Source of the DNA: Candidatus Marispirochaeta associata
GTDB lineage: Bacteria; Spirochaetota; Spirochaetia; JC444; Marispirochaetaceae
NCBI GenBank assembly: GCA_001749745.1
Contig: JWTM01000046.1
Span: forward strand, 1 to 33,068
Length of the DNA: 33,068 nt
Direction of reading: 5' to 3'
Part shown: positions 8,055 to 15,534 of the stretch, piece by piece
Layout of the letters: the number at the start of each line of letters is the position of its first letter
Numbering within the stretch: the stretch's first letter is position 1
The notes under the pieces: model-generated
What the model saw: only the letters and a program-made list of their open reading frames with translations
Told to the model about the DNA's origin: nothing
The model's database searches: none
Position numbers and translations under genes: made by a program

Positions 8055-8355
8055 AGACCTCTCCCCCCTCGACCTTTACCGGATAGGTAGCTAGGTCCTG
8101 CTTGGCCGGCCGCTTGAGGGCCTTTCCGCTGCAGATATGGAAGCGGGCGTTGTGTTTCGGACACTCGATCACCTCCCCGTCCAGGTACCCCTCAATCAGG
8201 GAAGCCTGTTCGTGTGTGCAGAGCCCGTCGGTGGCGCAGAATCCGCCCTCCTCCCGGGCATAGACCAGGATATGGCGCTCGTCCACCTTTATCTGCACCA
8301 TCTCCTCCTGCTCGATATGCGCCGCCGAGGCTACCTTAATCCACTCTCTACTCAC
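8032..8355 (-). CDS. Rieske-type 2Fe-2S ferredoxin (MocE-like)
   Basis: A 107-aa soluble Rieske ferredoxin with both cluster motifs: CTH (Cys46, His48) and CPKH (Cys65, His68), 16 residues between the Cys of the second box and His48. The length is that of a stand-alone ferredoxin component, not an oxygenase large subunit. It overlaps the desaturase-family gene by four bases (ATGA), so translation is coupled. It should hand electrons to that di-iron enzyme, as MocE is thought to do for MocD in Sinorhizobium rhizopine breakdown. A matching ferredoxin reductase (MocF-like) is not in the operon and must come from elsewhere. Confidence 0.92.
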   Translation of the reverse strand: MSREWIKVASAAHIEQEEMVQIKVDERHILVYAREEGGFCATDGLCTHEQASLIEGYLDGEVIECPKHNARFHICSGKALKRPAKQDLATYPVKVEGGEVFVEVELA

Positions 8356-9347
8356 TGTTTCTCCTCCGGAATCGGGCGTTCAATATTGTAGGCGATTTCT
8401 TTGCGCTGTCGAATCATGGCCGCCAGACACTCACCAAGGGCGGGAAACAACCCGCGATAAGGGGGCGGGAGTCTCTCCGCCAAGCGTTCATGCAGTACCG
8501 GGAGCTGATGGAAAGGAACCAGCGGGTAGAGGTGGTGCTCGATGTGGTGCTCCATATTGACGTAGAGGAAGCTCAGCATCGGGTTAAAGAGAAAGGAACG
8601 CGTACTGTGTCGATGATCGTAGACATTCTCCATCATGCCCGCATGCTGCATCCCGTTAAAGGCCCACTGGATGAAGCAGCCGTAGAAGCGGGGCAGACCG
8701 AAGAGCAAGAGCGGCAGCCAAGAACTAAGATAGATTGCCAGACCGATCGCTATAAGGTGCGGAATAAGCGCAGCCCGGGCCGACCAGAACATCGCCCGAA
8801 ACTCCTCTTTGGGAACATAGTTTTGGACCGACTTGGGGACTATGCCGACGGCATGCAAGATGAGGTTACGGACCGCGTAAAAACCGGACCAGAGATAAAA
8901 ATAGTCGGCCAGATATTTGACGATATTCGGCGGACGCGGTACGGGGATCTCGGGATCGATGGTTCTAATCATCGTGTAGCTGTGGTGCCGAGCGTGACTC
9001 CAGCGGAATTCGATCCCGTCCCGAAACTCCATGGACCCGCAGAGCCAGTAGAAGAAGGAGTTGAGCCAACCTGTCTTGAAGCAGGTACCGTGGCTGCACT
9101 CGTGCCAGCGGGCGTTATTGCTGGAGTAGATGACTCCATAGACCAGAAAGGAGGGCAGAGCCCAGAAGCTCCCGGCCAGATAGAGGCGGGCCGAAAGATA
9201 GCCCACCCCTCCCAACAGGATCAACCAGAGACCGAAATGGACTAACCCATGCAGATCGTCCCTCTTCAGGAGGGGTTTTAACTCTTTGCGGCTCAGACCA
9301 GGGGAATACCAGGCTCGATCCTCTACGTAGTCGGCGGGATTTAACAT
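8352..9347 (-). CDS. Membrane di-iron oxygenase/desaturase (MocD-like)
   Basis: A 331-aa member of the fatty-acid-desaturase superfamily. The three histidine boxes are intact: HECSH (82-86), HARHH (118-122) and HHIEHH (267-272), with an extra His in NGMQHAGM (about 235). Hydrophobic segments near 35-75, 150-170 and 190-225 place it in the cytoplasmic membrane. The box context (WSHARHH, then DPEI) is that of the MocD-like branch paired with Rieske ferredoxins, not of acyl-lipid desaturases. MocD is implicated in oxidative removal of an O-methyl group from rhizopine. It sits 15 bases after the UroD-family gene and overlaps the ferredoxin gene. Substrate is unknown; a true lipid desaturase cannot be ruled out. 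The enzyme needs O2, notable in a spirochaete. Confidence 0.88.
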   Translation of the reverse strand: MLNPADYVEDRAWYSPGLSRKELKPLLKRDDLHGLVHFGLWLILLGGVGYLSARLYLAGSFWALPSFLVYGVIYSSNNARWHECSHGTCFKTGWLNSFFYWLCGSMEFRDGIEFRWSHARHHSYTMIRTIDPEIPVPRPPNIVKYLADYFYLWSGFYAVRNLILHAVGIVPKSVQNYVPKEEFRAMFWSARAALIPHLIAIGLAIYLSSWLPLLLFGLPRFYGCFIQWAFNGMQHAGMMENVYDHRHSTRSFLFNPMLSFLYVNMEHHIEHHLYPLVPFHQLPVLHERLAERLPPPYRGLFPALGECLAAMIRQRKEIAYNIERPIPEEKQ

Positions 9348-9362
9348 CTGCCTCCTCCGTCC

Positions 9363-10430
9363 CTACTCGCCCATCTCGAGGATCTGCTCGTAGGTGCCGT
9401 ATTTCTTCGGAGCATCAACGAGGGCCCGCATATTATCCGGCGGGGTATTGCGGCCCATGGCGCAACCGGAAGAGAGGAAGAGATAACGTCCCTTACAGTC
9501 CTCGATCACCTTTTTAGCCTTCTCGTCCACCTGTGCCGGGGTACCGATCGCCAAGGGCTCGGAAGGGTCGACATTACCCATGAGTACATTCTTATCCCCG
9601 CAGATCTCGTGGGCCCGGGCCATATCCACTTGCCAGTCGACCTCGAGGATCTTGGCTCCGGTAGATGACATGTCGGCGATAATCGGGTCGGTGGCGCCGC
9701 AGATATGGAGGCTCCAGGGAATACCGTAATCCTGCACCTGCTTGGCCAGGGTAATCTCATGGGAGAGGGCGAACTTACGGAACATATCCGGATGGATCAA
9801 GTTCGGCCCGGCATAGGAGTCGCCAATGCTGGTCGCATGGGCTCCGGCGTCCTTCTGGGCCTTGGCGAAGCGCAAGTTCGCCTCGCGACACCAGTCGAGG
9901 GCCCTCCAGATGACCTCTTCATCCTCGGTCACCAGCTCCATCATCAGGTTCTCGGTGCCCCGGAGCAGACAGAGGAGATCGAAGGGCCCCTGGTCGGAGC
10001 GGCCCATGACGAAGACATGGTCGCCGATCATATCGATGAGGGTACTGGTCGCCTCCAGCCAGGCCGGTAGCCGGCCGTCTTTGAGCGGGTCCGGAAGCTT
10101 GAGATCGGGAACCTGGCGCAGATCGTTTACCAGCGGATTATGCTCGTCGATCAGGGCCGGCTCGTTGGGATTGTCCCAGATCACCTTCGCTCCGCAGGCC
10201 TCGGCCAGGGAGGCGTCGTCGATGTCGATCACGCAGCCGTCGTAGCCGTACTTCTCCTGACTGATCCGATGGCTCTCGGCCATCTTCTTGCCGTCCTTGG
10301 CGATCTCTCCGATGATAAAACCCGCGGTCTCGGCGGCGAACATGAAGGTCTGGGGTATAACCGGAACCCGGTCCGGGAGCTCGCCCTTTAATACCGCCTG
10401 GCAACGTTCTAATCCGGTCATCTCTTTCAT
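9363..10430 (-). CDS. UroD-family zinc methyltransferase (MtaA/MtbA-like)
   Basis: A 355-aa TIM-barrel protein of the uroporphyrinogen-decarboxylase superfamily, opening MKEMTGLERCQAVLKGELPDRVPVIP. It has the zinc signature of corrinoid methyltransferases: HIC (His242, Cys244) and a distant Cys323 in SSGCAMG. Haem-pathway UroD enzymes lack this signature. The expected role is transfer of a methyl group between a corrinoid and a thiol or similar acceptor. No corrinoid protein or MtaB-like partner is in the window. The start is ATG at 10430, not the longer frame from 10508. GAGGAG precedes it, and its ATG overlaps the permease stop in the classic ATGA arrangement. It is co-transcribed with the importer and the MocD/MocE-like pair. 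Confidence 0.87.
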   Translation of the reverse strand: MKEMTGLERCQAVLKGELPDRVPVIPQTFMFAAETAGFIIGEIAKDGKKMAESHRISQEKYGYDGCVIDIDDASLAEACGAKVIWDNPNEPALIDEHNPLVNDLRQVPDLKLPDPLKDGRLPAWLEATSTLIDMIGDHVFVMGRSDQGPFDLLCLLRGTENLMMELVTEDEEVIWRALDWCREANLRFAKAQKDAGAHATSIGDSYAGPNLIHPDMFRKFALSHEITLAKQVQDYGIPWSLHICGATDPIIADMSSTGAKILEVDWQVDMARAHEICGDKNVLMGNVDPSEPLAIGTPAQVDEKAKKVIEDCKGRYLFLSSGCAMGRNTPPDNMRALVDAPKKYGTYEQILEMGE

Positions 10431-11401
10431 GCTTTTCTCCTCATCTCCTGCAGCTGGTTCAAGAGAACCGCCGAAAGAATCAGCACGCCCTTGACGACGT
10501 ACTGCCAATATTCGTTAACGTTCAGCAGGGTCATTCCATTAATGATCACCCCGAGGAAAATCACCCCGATAAAGGTGCCCCAGATACGCCCCTGCCCGCC
10601 TTGTAGGCTCACGCCGCCGATAATAACCGCCGAGATAACATCCAACTCCCAACCCTTGGCGGTGGTCGGGGTGCCAGACATAATCTGACTCGAGACGAGA
10701 ATGCCCGAGACGGCGGTCAGGATTCCGACCAGTCCCATGGTCAGATTCTTGACCCGGGCCACCTTGATCCCCGAGAGACGCGCCGCCTCTTCGTTCCCGC
10801 CGATGGCATAGACCGCCCGGCCGAAGGTGGTGAAGTTACTCAGGAAGTAGACCGCCCCAAAGACTAAGAGAAAGAGGATTGCCGGAAAGGGAATCCCCAG
10901 CACATAGCCTCCGCCGAAGTAGTTATACCACTGGGGGAAGGGGGTGATAGGAAATCCGTTGGTCAAGAGGTTGGCCGCTCCCGAAAGGGCCGTCATCAAC
11001 GCCAGGGTGGTAATAAAGGTGGGAACCTTGAAGCGGGTCCTGAAGATCCCGGTTAAGAGGCCGATCAGGAATCCAAGGAGAAGCGCCGCCGAGAGCCCCA
11101 GGAGGATAGCGCCGACCAGGGGTACTCCGGCCTCGGCCAGATGCTTGGTTACGAAGGCGGCGACACAACCGGCGAAGGCGACGCCTGATCCGACCGAGAG
11201 ATCGATCTCGCCGGAGATGATGACCAGGGTCATCCCAAAGGCGATGATCCCCTGCATCGAGACATTACGCAGAACGTTGAGCGCATTGCGCATGGTAAAG
11301 AATCCGGGAGCCGAGAGGGCGAACATGAATATGAGCAAAATGAGAATAGCCTCGAGGATATACTCATGGAGCTTCAATTTTTTACTACGGGTGGTACCCA
11401 T
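10427..11401 (-). CDS. Ribose-type (CUT2) ABC transporter permease
   Basis: A 324-aa inner-membrane permease of the RbsC/BPD_transp_2 family, with about eight to ten hydrophobic segments. It has the family stretch GEIDLSVGSGVAFAG (about 65-79) and the late loop VISAVIIGGVSLQGGQG, which contacts the ATPase. It should form a homodimer with the ATPase encoded just upstream and import a sugar-like compound. Its ATG begins directly after the ATPase stop codon, and its TGA overlaps the next gene's ATG. The substrate is not deducible; the family takes pentoses, hexoses, inositol, autoinducer-2 and modified polyols. Confidence 0.93.
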   Translation of the reverse strand: MGTTRSKKLKLHEYILEAILILLIFMFALSAPGFFTMRNALNVLRNVSMQGIIAFGMTLVIISGEIDLSVGSGVAFAGCVAAFVTKHLAEAGVPLVGAILLGLSAALLLGFLIGLLTGIFRTRFKVPTFITTLALMTALSGAANLLTNGFPITPFPQWYNYFGGGYVLGIPFPAILFLLVFGAVYFLSNFTTFGRAVYAIGGNEEAARLSGIKVARVKNLTMGLVGILTAVSGILVSSQIMSGTPTTAKGWELDVISAVIIGGVSLQGGQGRIWGTFIGVIFLGVIINGMTLLNVNEYWQYVVKGVLILSAVLLNQLQEMRRKA

Positions 11402-12898
11402 CTAATCCTCCATACAGCGGGTATACAGCCCTTCCAGGCTGATTGATTCGGGAAAGACCTCGTCGACGATGGTGCCGTTCTTCATAATCAGAATCCGATG
11501 ACACACCTCGACCAGCTCCTCGAGCTCGGTGGAGACGAAGATCGAACTGAGGCCTTGGCGGGAGAGGTCCCACATTATTTGAAAAATTTGTTGCTTGGCG
11601 TTGACGTCGATTCCCCGGGAGGGCTCGTCGAAGATGACGATCCGCGGATTCGAATTAAGCCAGTTTCCGATAACGACCTTCTGCTGATTCCCGCCGCTCA
11701 AGGAGGCGACCGGATGGGCCGTATCGGCGATCTTAATCTGCAGGGTATCGACCTGAGGGTCTACCACCCGACTCTCCATGGCGCGATTGATATAGCCCTT
11801 GGAGCCGATCTGATAGAGGCTCGCCATGCACATGTTCTGACGAATAGAGAGCCCTTGTACGAGCCCTTCGCTTTTTCGATTCTCCGGAGTCATGGCGATT
11901 CCCCGGTCGCGCATGCGGCTCGGATCCCCGGGGATGATCGGCTCTCCCTCTAAGAGAATCTCCCCCGAGTCGTAGGGGTCGGCGCCGAAGATAGCCCTCA
12001 GCAGCTCCGAACGCCCCGAGCCGAGCATACCGGCGATTCCGAGAACCTCTCCCCTCTTTAATGAGAGATTTACCTTCTCGAAGACCGGTTTGCGGGTAAG
12101 ATCCCTTAGCTCGAGAACCACCTCATCGGAGACCTTGAGGTCCTTTGGGCGGCTGCGTTGCTCGACTTCGCCGAACATCATCTCGACGATCGAGCTCGGG
12201 GTGGCCTCGCTCATCCGTTGGGTGCCGATATACTCACCATCTCGAAGGACGGTAACCTGGTCGGCGATCTCGTTCAGCTCCTGAAGTCGGTGGGAAATAT
12301 AGAGTATAGCGACCCCCTTCTCTTTAAGCTTGCGGATCAACTCGAAGAGGGCTCGCGTCTCGTGGCGCGCTAAGGCCGAGGTCGGTTCATCGAGAATCAG
12401 TACGGAGGGGTTGAAGGACATCGCCTTGGCGATCTCCACCACCTGCTGCTCTCCGACGCTCAAGCGAGAGACCTTCCGCTCCACATCCATCTCGATCGAG
12501 ATCGATTTGAGCAGCGCATCCGCCTCTCGATAGAGCCGGTTCCAGTTCACTACCCCGCCGTTTCCCCCGGCCTTTCCGGGATAGCGGTTCAGATAGATAT
12601 TCTCCGCCACGGACAATCCGGGAATCAAGCTCAACTCCTGATAGACCATGGCGATGCCTTTTTCGAAGGCCTCCTCCGGCGAGGCGAGCTCTACCGGTTT
12701 CCCGTCCACCCAGACCTCGCCGGCGGTAGGCGCGATCGCCCCGGAGAAGAGCTTCATGAGCGTGCTCTTTCCGGATCCGTTCTTACCGATAACCGCATGA
12801 ACCTCACCACCGGAGAATCCGGTGGTGAAGTTGTTGAGAGCCAGGGTGCCGGGATACTGCTTGGTCAAGTTACGCGCTTCTAATTTATAGGAAGCCAT
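11402..12898 (-). CDS. Ribose-type ABC transporter ATPase (two-domain)
   Basis: A 498-aa tandem ATPase of the RbsA/MglA type. The first half has Walker A GKNGSGKST (about 38-46), signature LSVGEQQ and Walker B VLILDEPTSAL. The second half has the degenerate P-loop GMLGSGRSE, signature LSGGNQQK and IVIFDEPSRGIDV, as usual for this family in which the second site is altered. It energises uptake by the permease encoded downstream. It lies 32 bases after the binding-protein gene and directly abuts the permease gene. Confidence 0.94.
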   Translation of the reverse strand: MASYKLEARNLTKQYPGTLALNNFTTGFSGGEVHAVIGKNGSGKSTLMKLFSGAIAPTAGEVWVDGKPVELASPEEAFEKGIAMVYQELSLIPGLSVAENIYLNRYPGKAGGNGGVVNWNRLYREADALLKSISIEMDVERKVSRLSVGEQQVVEIAKAMSFNPSVLILDEPTSALARHETRALFELIRKLKEKGVAILYISHRLQELNEIADQVTVLRDGEYIGTQRMSEATPSSIVEMMFGEVEQRSRPKDLKVSDEVVLELRDLTRKPVFEKVNLSLKRGEVLGIAGMLGSGRSELLRAIFGADPYDSGEILLEGEPIIPGDPSRMRDRGIAMTPENRKSEGLVQGLSIRQNMCMASLYQIGSKGYINRAMESRVVDPQVDTLQIKIADTAHPVASLSGGNQQKVVIGNWLNSNPRIVIFDEPSRGIDVNAKQQIFQIMWDLSRQGLSSIFVSTELEELVEVCHRILIMKNGTIVDEVFPESISLEGLYTRCMED

Positions 12899-12930
12899 TT
12901 AATCTGTTCCCTTCACCTTATGCTTCTGCT

Positions 12931-13908
12931 TTACTCGGTAACGGTTTTCAGCCAGGCTTTAAAATCGTTGATCTGTTCCGGATTGGAGCGAACCAAGGGA
13001 AGTCCCTTAACGATTACGGTCTCGGGAACCTCTTCGCCCTTGATAGCCTTAACCGCAAACTCGACGCTCTGGTAGCCGATCTCGTAGGGCTGCTGACCGG
13101 TAACAGCCTGCAGGATGTCGTCGTCGGCCAGGAGAAAGTCGGCCATCTGCTCAGAGACGTCGATACCGAATACAGCTACCTCGCCCGCCTTACCGGCGTT
13201 CTTGACGGCCATTACCGAACCGATAGTGCCTCCGTCGTTGGCGGCGTAGATGATGTCGATATCGGGGTTGGCGGTCAGGATATCTCCGGCGCGCTGCACC
13301 GCATCCTCGGCCAGCCATGCATCCTGCTGGGCAACCACCTCAACGCCGGGAAGATCACGGATCTGATCGAGGAATCCGTTGACCCGGGCGTCGCTGATCT
13401 CGGGCAGAAGCGCCTTAAAAGCCAGAGTGGCTACCTTCGCTTTTCCGCCCAACTCATTCTGGATGTACTCCCGGGCGGCCTTACCGGTAGCGGTACCGAG
13501 CTCGTTCTGGGAGGAGTTGATGTAGGAGACCGGGAAGTCGGCGTTGATGGGCGAGTTGTAGGTAATTACCTTGATGCCTTCGTCGTTGGCCTCTTTCAAA
13601 GCAGTAATGGAAGCGGTGGCGGAGAGGGGAGAGATAGCGATAGCGTCCACGCCCCGGGCGATGTAGGTCTGAACCAGCTGAATCTCTTTGTCCGGCTTGT
13701 TCTGGCTGTTGGCCTCGAGGAGAGTTACCCCCAGATCCTTGGCTGCATCGCGCATACCGATCTGGATTACCTTAAAGAACTGGTCTTCCTGAAAAATGAT
13801 ACCGGCGACCTCGATCTGATCATCGGCGCTCTTCTCCTGTTCGCCGGCGGCGAAGAGCATGCTTGCGGAAAGAAGAACTGTAAGAGCAATAAACAGTGTG
13901 CGTTTCAT
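12931..13908 (-). CDS. Periplasmic sugar-type substrate-binding protein
   Basis: A 325-aa binding protein of the RbsB/periplasmic-binding-protein-4 family for the adjacent importer. The signal peptide MKRTLFIALTVLLSASMLFA is followed by AGEQEK, a mature N-terminus often seen in spirochaete binding proteins; there is no lipobox cysteine. The two-lobed fold is recognisable: VAGIIFQEDQFFKVIQIGMRDAAKDLG at the start, ARGVDAIAISPLSATA in lobe 1 and DIIYAANDGGTIGSVMAV in lobe 2. The ATG has GGGAGG eight bases upstream. It is the first gene of the seven-gene operon and is preceded by a sigma-54 promoter. It resembles MocB, the rhizopine-binding protein, only at family level, so the ligand is unknown. 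Confidence 0.93.
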   Translation of the reverse strand: MKRTLFIALTVLLSASMLFAAGEQEKSADDQIEVAGIIFQEDQFFKVIQIGMRDAAKDLGVTLLEANSQNKPDKEIQLVQTYIARGVDAIAISPLSATASITALKEANDEGIKVITYNSPINADFPVSYINSSQNELGTATGKAAREYIQNELGGKAKVATLAFKALLPEISDARVNGFLDQIRDLPGVEVVAQQDAWLAEDAVQRAGDILTANPDIDIIYAANDGGTIGSVMAVKNAGKAGEVAVFGIDVSEQMADFLLADDDILQAVTGQQPYEIGYQSVEFAVKAIKGEEVPETVIVKGLPLVRSNPEQINDFKAWLKTVTE

Positions 13909-13942
13909 CTAAGAAACCTCCCTAGTGTGTTTGGAGTATAAA

Positions 13943-13958
13943 AGCAGTTTTTATGCCA
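13943..13958 (-). promoter_or_regulatory. Sigma-54 (RpoN) promoter of the import/methyl operon
   Basis: The minus strand reads TGGCATAAAAACTGCT. The invariant GG (13957-13956) and GC (13945-13944) have the exact 10-base gap of the consensus TGGCACRNNNNTTGCW, with 14 of 16 positions compatible. Transcription would start near 13932, about 24 bases before the ATG of the binding protein. It fits the neighbouring GAFTGA-type activator and the three enhancer palindromes upstream. Confidence 0.85.
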
Positions 13959-14065
13959 GAAATCTAAAATGATGATATAAATTCTATATTTTGTGTGTCG
14001 ACAAGGAGTTACGGTAGATTCTTACGCTTTTTATAATTTTTTAACAGTACCTCCGCTCCATCCGC

Positions 14066-14129
14066 CTGGATACCCGGGGTCTCAGACAAGTGGATACCGC
14101 GGTATCCACCTGGATACAGGGGTATCCGG
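14066..14129. promoter_or_regulatory. Three tandem enhancer palindromes (upstream activator sites)
   Basis: Site 1 (14066-14085) is imperfect: CTGGATACCCGGGGTCTCAG. Site 2 (14090-14109) is a perfect 20-bp palindrome: GTGGATACCGCGGTATCCAC. Site 3 (14110-14129) is CTGGATACAGGGGTATCCGG, with perfect GGATAC/GTATCC arms. The centres are 24 and 20 bases apart and lie about 143, 167 and 187 bases upstream of the predicted sigma-54 start. This is the usual distance for NtrC-type activators. An AT-rich stretch (about 13960-14045) between sites and promoter suits DNA bending. The sites begin eight bases beyond the stop codon of the activator gene. Confidence 0.8.
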
Positions 14130-14136
14130 CACAGCC

Positions 14137-15534
14137 CTATTCGAGCCCGTATCTCTCCAGCTTCCGGGCCAAGGTCTTGCGGGTAATCTGAAGCTTGCGG
14201 GCCGTCTCAGATTTATTCCCCCCGTAGACCTCTAAGGCTCGCCTGAGAAGTTCTCCCTCGTACTGCTCCTGTCGCTGATCGAGATGATCCAGCAGCGAAA
14301 CCCCCGCCTCCCATTCGGGTTCGTCCGCCTCGACCGGGTCGATACAGCCCTCGGCTTGTGCTGCCAGCAGTCCCTCAGCGAGGCGGCCGTTCTCAGAGAG
14401 CAGCACCGCCTGGTTGATCAGGTTCCGCAGCTCCCGGACGTTGCCGGGCCAGGAGTGAGCTTGCAGGCGATTAAGGAGGGCGGGGCTTACCGCGGGGCGA
14501 GGCTTGGCATAGCGTTGGGCGAAGTAGGCGATAAAATAGGCGACCAGGGGTTCTATATCCTCCGGACGCTCCCTAAGCGGGCTCAGTTCGAAGGCGACCA
14601 CCTTGATCCGGTAGTAGAGGTCCTCCCGAAAATCGCCCCGCTTCATCATCTCTTCCAGATTACGATTGGTGGCGGCGATCAGGCGGAACTCGGTATGGAT
14701 GGTTCTGTTCCCCCCTACCCGCTCAAAGCTGCGCTCCTCGAGGACCCGCAAGAGCTTGGCCTGAACCGCCGGGGACATATCGCCGATCTCATCCAGGAAG
14801 AGGGTGCCCCCGTCGGCCAGCTCGAGCTTCCCGATCCGCCGTTCGGCGGCGCCGGTGAAGGCTCCCTTCTCGTAGCCGAAGAGTTCCGAGGAGAGGAGGT
14901 TCTCATCCAGGGCCGCACAGTTGAGCCCGATAAAGGGCCCCGAACCGAGGGCGCTGGAGTAGTGAACGTAGCGGGCGAAGACCTCCTTACCAGTACCGCT
15001 CTCGCCGGTGATAAGGATCGTGGCGCCGGTATCCTTGATGCGGTCCACCTTCTTGAGCTGATGGAGAAGCTCCGGATTCCGGGTAATGTAGCGATTGGCG
15101 GGGTAATTCTGGCTGAGGAGCTCCTCCTTGAGGTAGGCGTTCTCCGTACGGAGGGAGCTAATCGAGAGGTTCTTGACCGCAATCTCGAGCAGGGCGTCGT
15201 TGTCGATCGGTTTGAGGACGAAATCCGAAGCGCCCTCCTTCATGGCCGATACGGCGCTCTCTACAGTTCCGTAGCCGGTGATCATCAGAATCGGAACCTC
15301 ATGCTCCCGGCGGCGGATCTTCTTCAAGAGCTCCAGACCGCTCTCCCCGTCGGCAAGGCGAATATCGAGGATAATCAGATCGTAGGTGCGTCGACCGAGC
15401 TCGGCCAAAGCCTCCGTCCCTGCCGGAAAGGCGGCGACCTCCGCCCCGCGGCGTGAGAAGAGCTTGGTAAGGGCGAAACGAATCCCCTCATCATCGTCTA
15501 CAATCATGATTAGTTTGCCGTTGAAGGTCTTCAC
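14137..15534 (-). CDS. NtrC-family sigma-54-dependent response regulator
   Basis: A 465-aa three-domain activator. The receiver (1-125) has the acidic pocket DDD (13-15), phospho-acceptor Asp57 in LIILDIRLA and Lys108 in FVLKPID. The AAA+ domain (about 145-385) has Walker A GESGTGKE (177-184), the sigma-54-contacting loop GAFTGA (224-229) and Walker B TLFLDE. The C-terminal Fis-type helix-turn-helix lies at about 430-465 (GGNKSETARKLQITRKTLARKL). The intact GAFTGA shows that it drives sigma-54 promoters. It overlaps the kinase gene by four bases. Its likely target is the promoter and palindromes immediately downstream, which lead into the importer/methyl operon. Confidence 0.96.
   Translation of the reverse strand: MKTFNGKLIMIVDDDEGIRFALTKLFSRRGAEVAAFPAGTEALAELGRRTYDLIILDIRLADGESGLELLKKIRRREHEVPILMITGYGTVESAVSAMKEGASDFVLKPIDNDALLEIAVKNLSISSLRTENAYLKEELLSQNYPANRYITRNPELLHQLKKVDRIKDTGATILITGESGTGKEVFARYVHYSSALGSGPFIGLNCAALDENLLSSELFGYEKGAFTGAAERRIGKLELADGGTLFLDEIGDMSPAVQAKLLRVLEERSFERVGGNRTIHTEFRLIAATNRNLEEMMKRGDFREDLYYRIKVVAFELSPLRERPEDIEPLVAYFIAYFAQRYAKPRPAVSPALLNRLQAHSWPGNVRELRNLINQAVLLSENGRLAEGLLAAQAEGCIDPVEADEPEWEAGVSLLDHLDQRQEQYEGELLRRALEVYGGNKSETARKLQITRKTLARKLERYGLE

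Noticed and set aside
9363..10430. Haem-pathway uroporphyrinogen decarboxylase
   Set aside because: The HxC...C zinc motif and the operon context point to a methyltransferase-type member; no haem genes are nearby.
10431..10508. Upstream extension of the UroD-family gene to a start at 10508
   Set aside because: The ATG at 10430 has a good ribosome binding site and the ATGA overlap with the permease stop; the extension would overlap the permease gene by 80 bases and has no family sequence.
14284..15456. 390-aa open frame on the plus strand
   Set aside because: It is the antisense shadow of the NtrC-type regulator gene, whose motifs are all intact on the minus strand.
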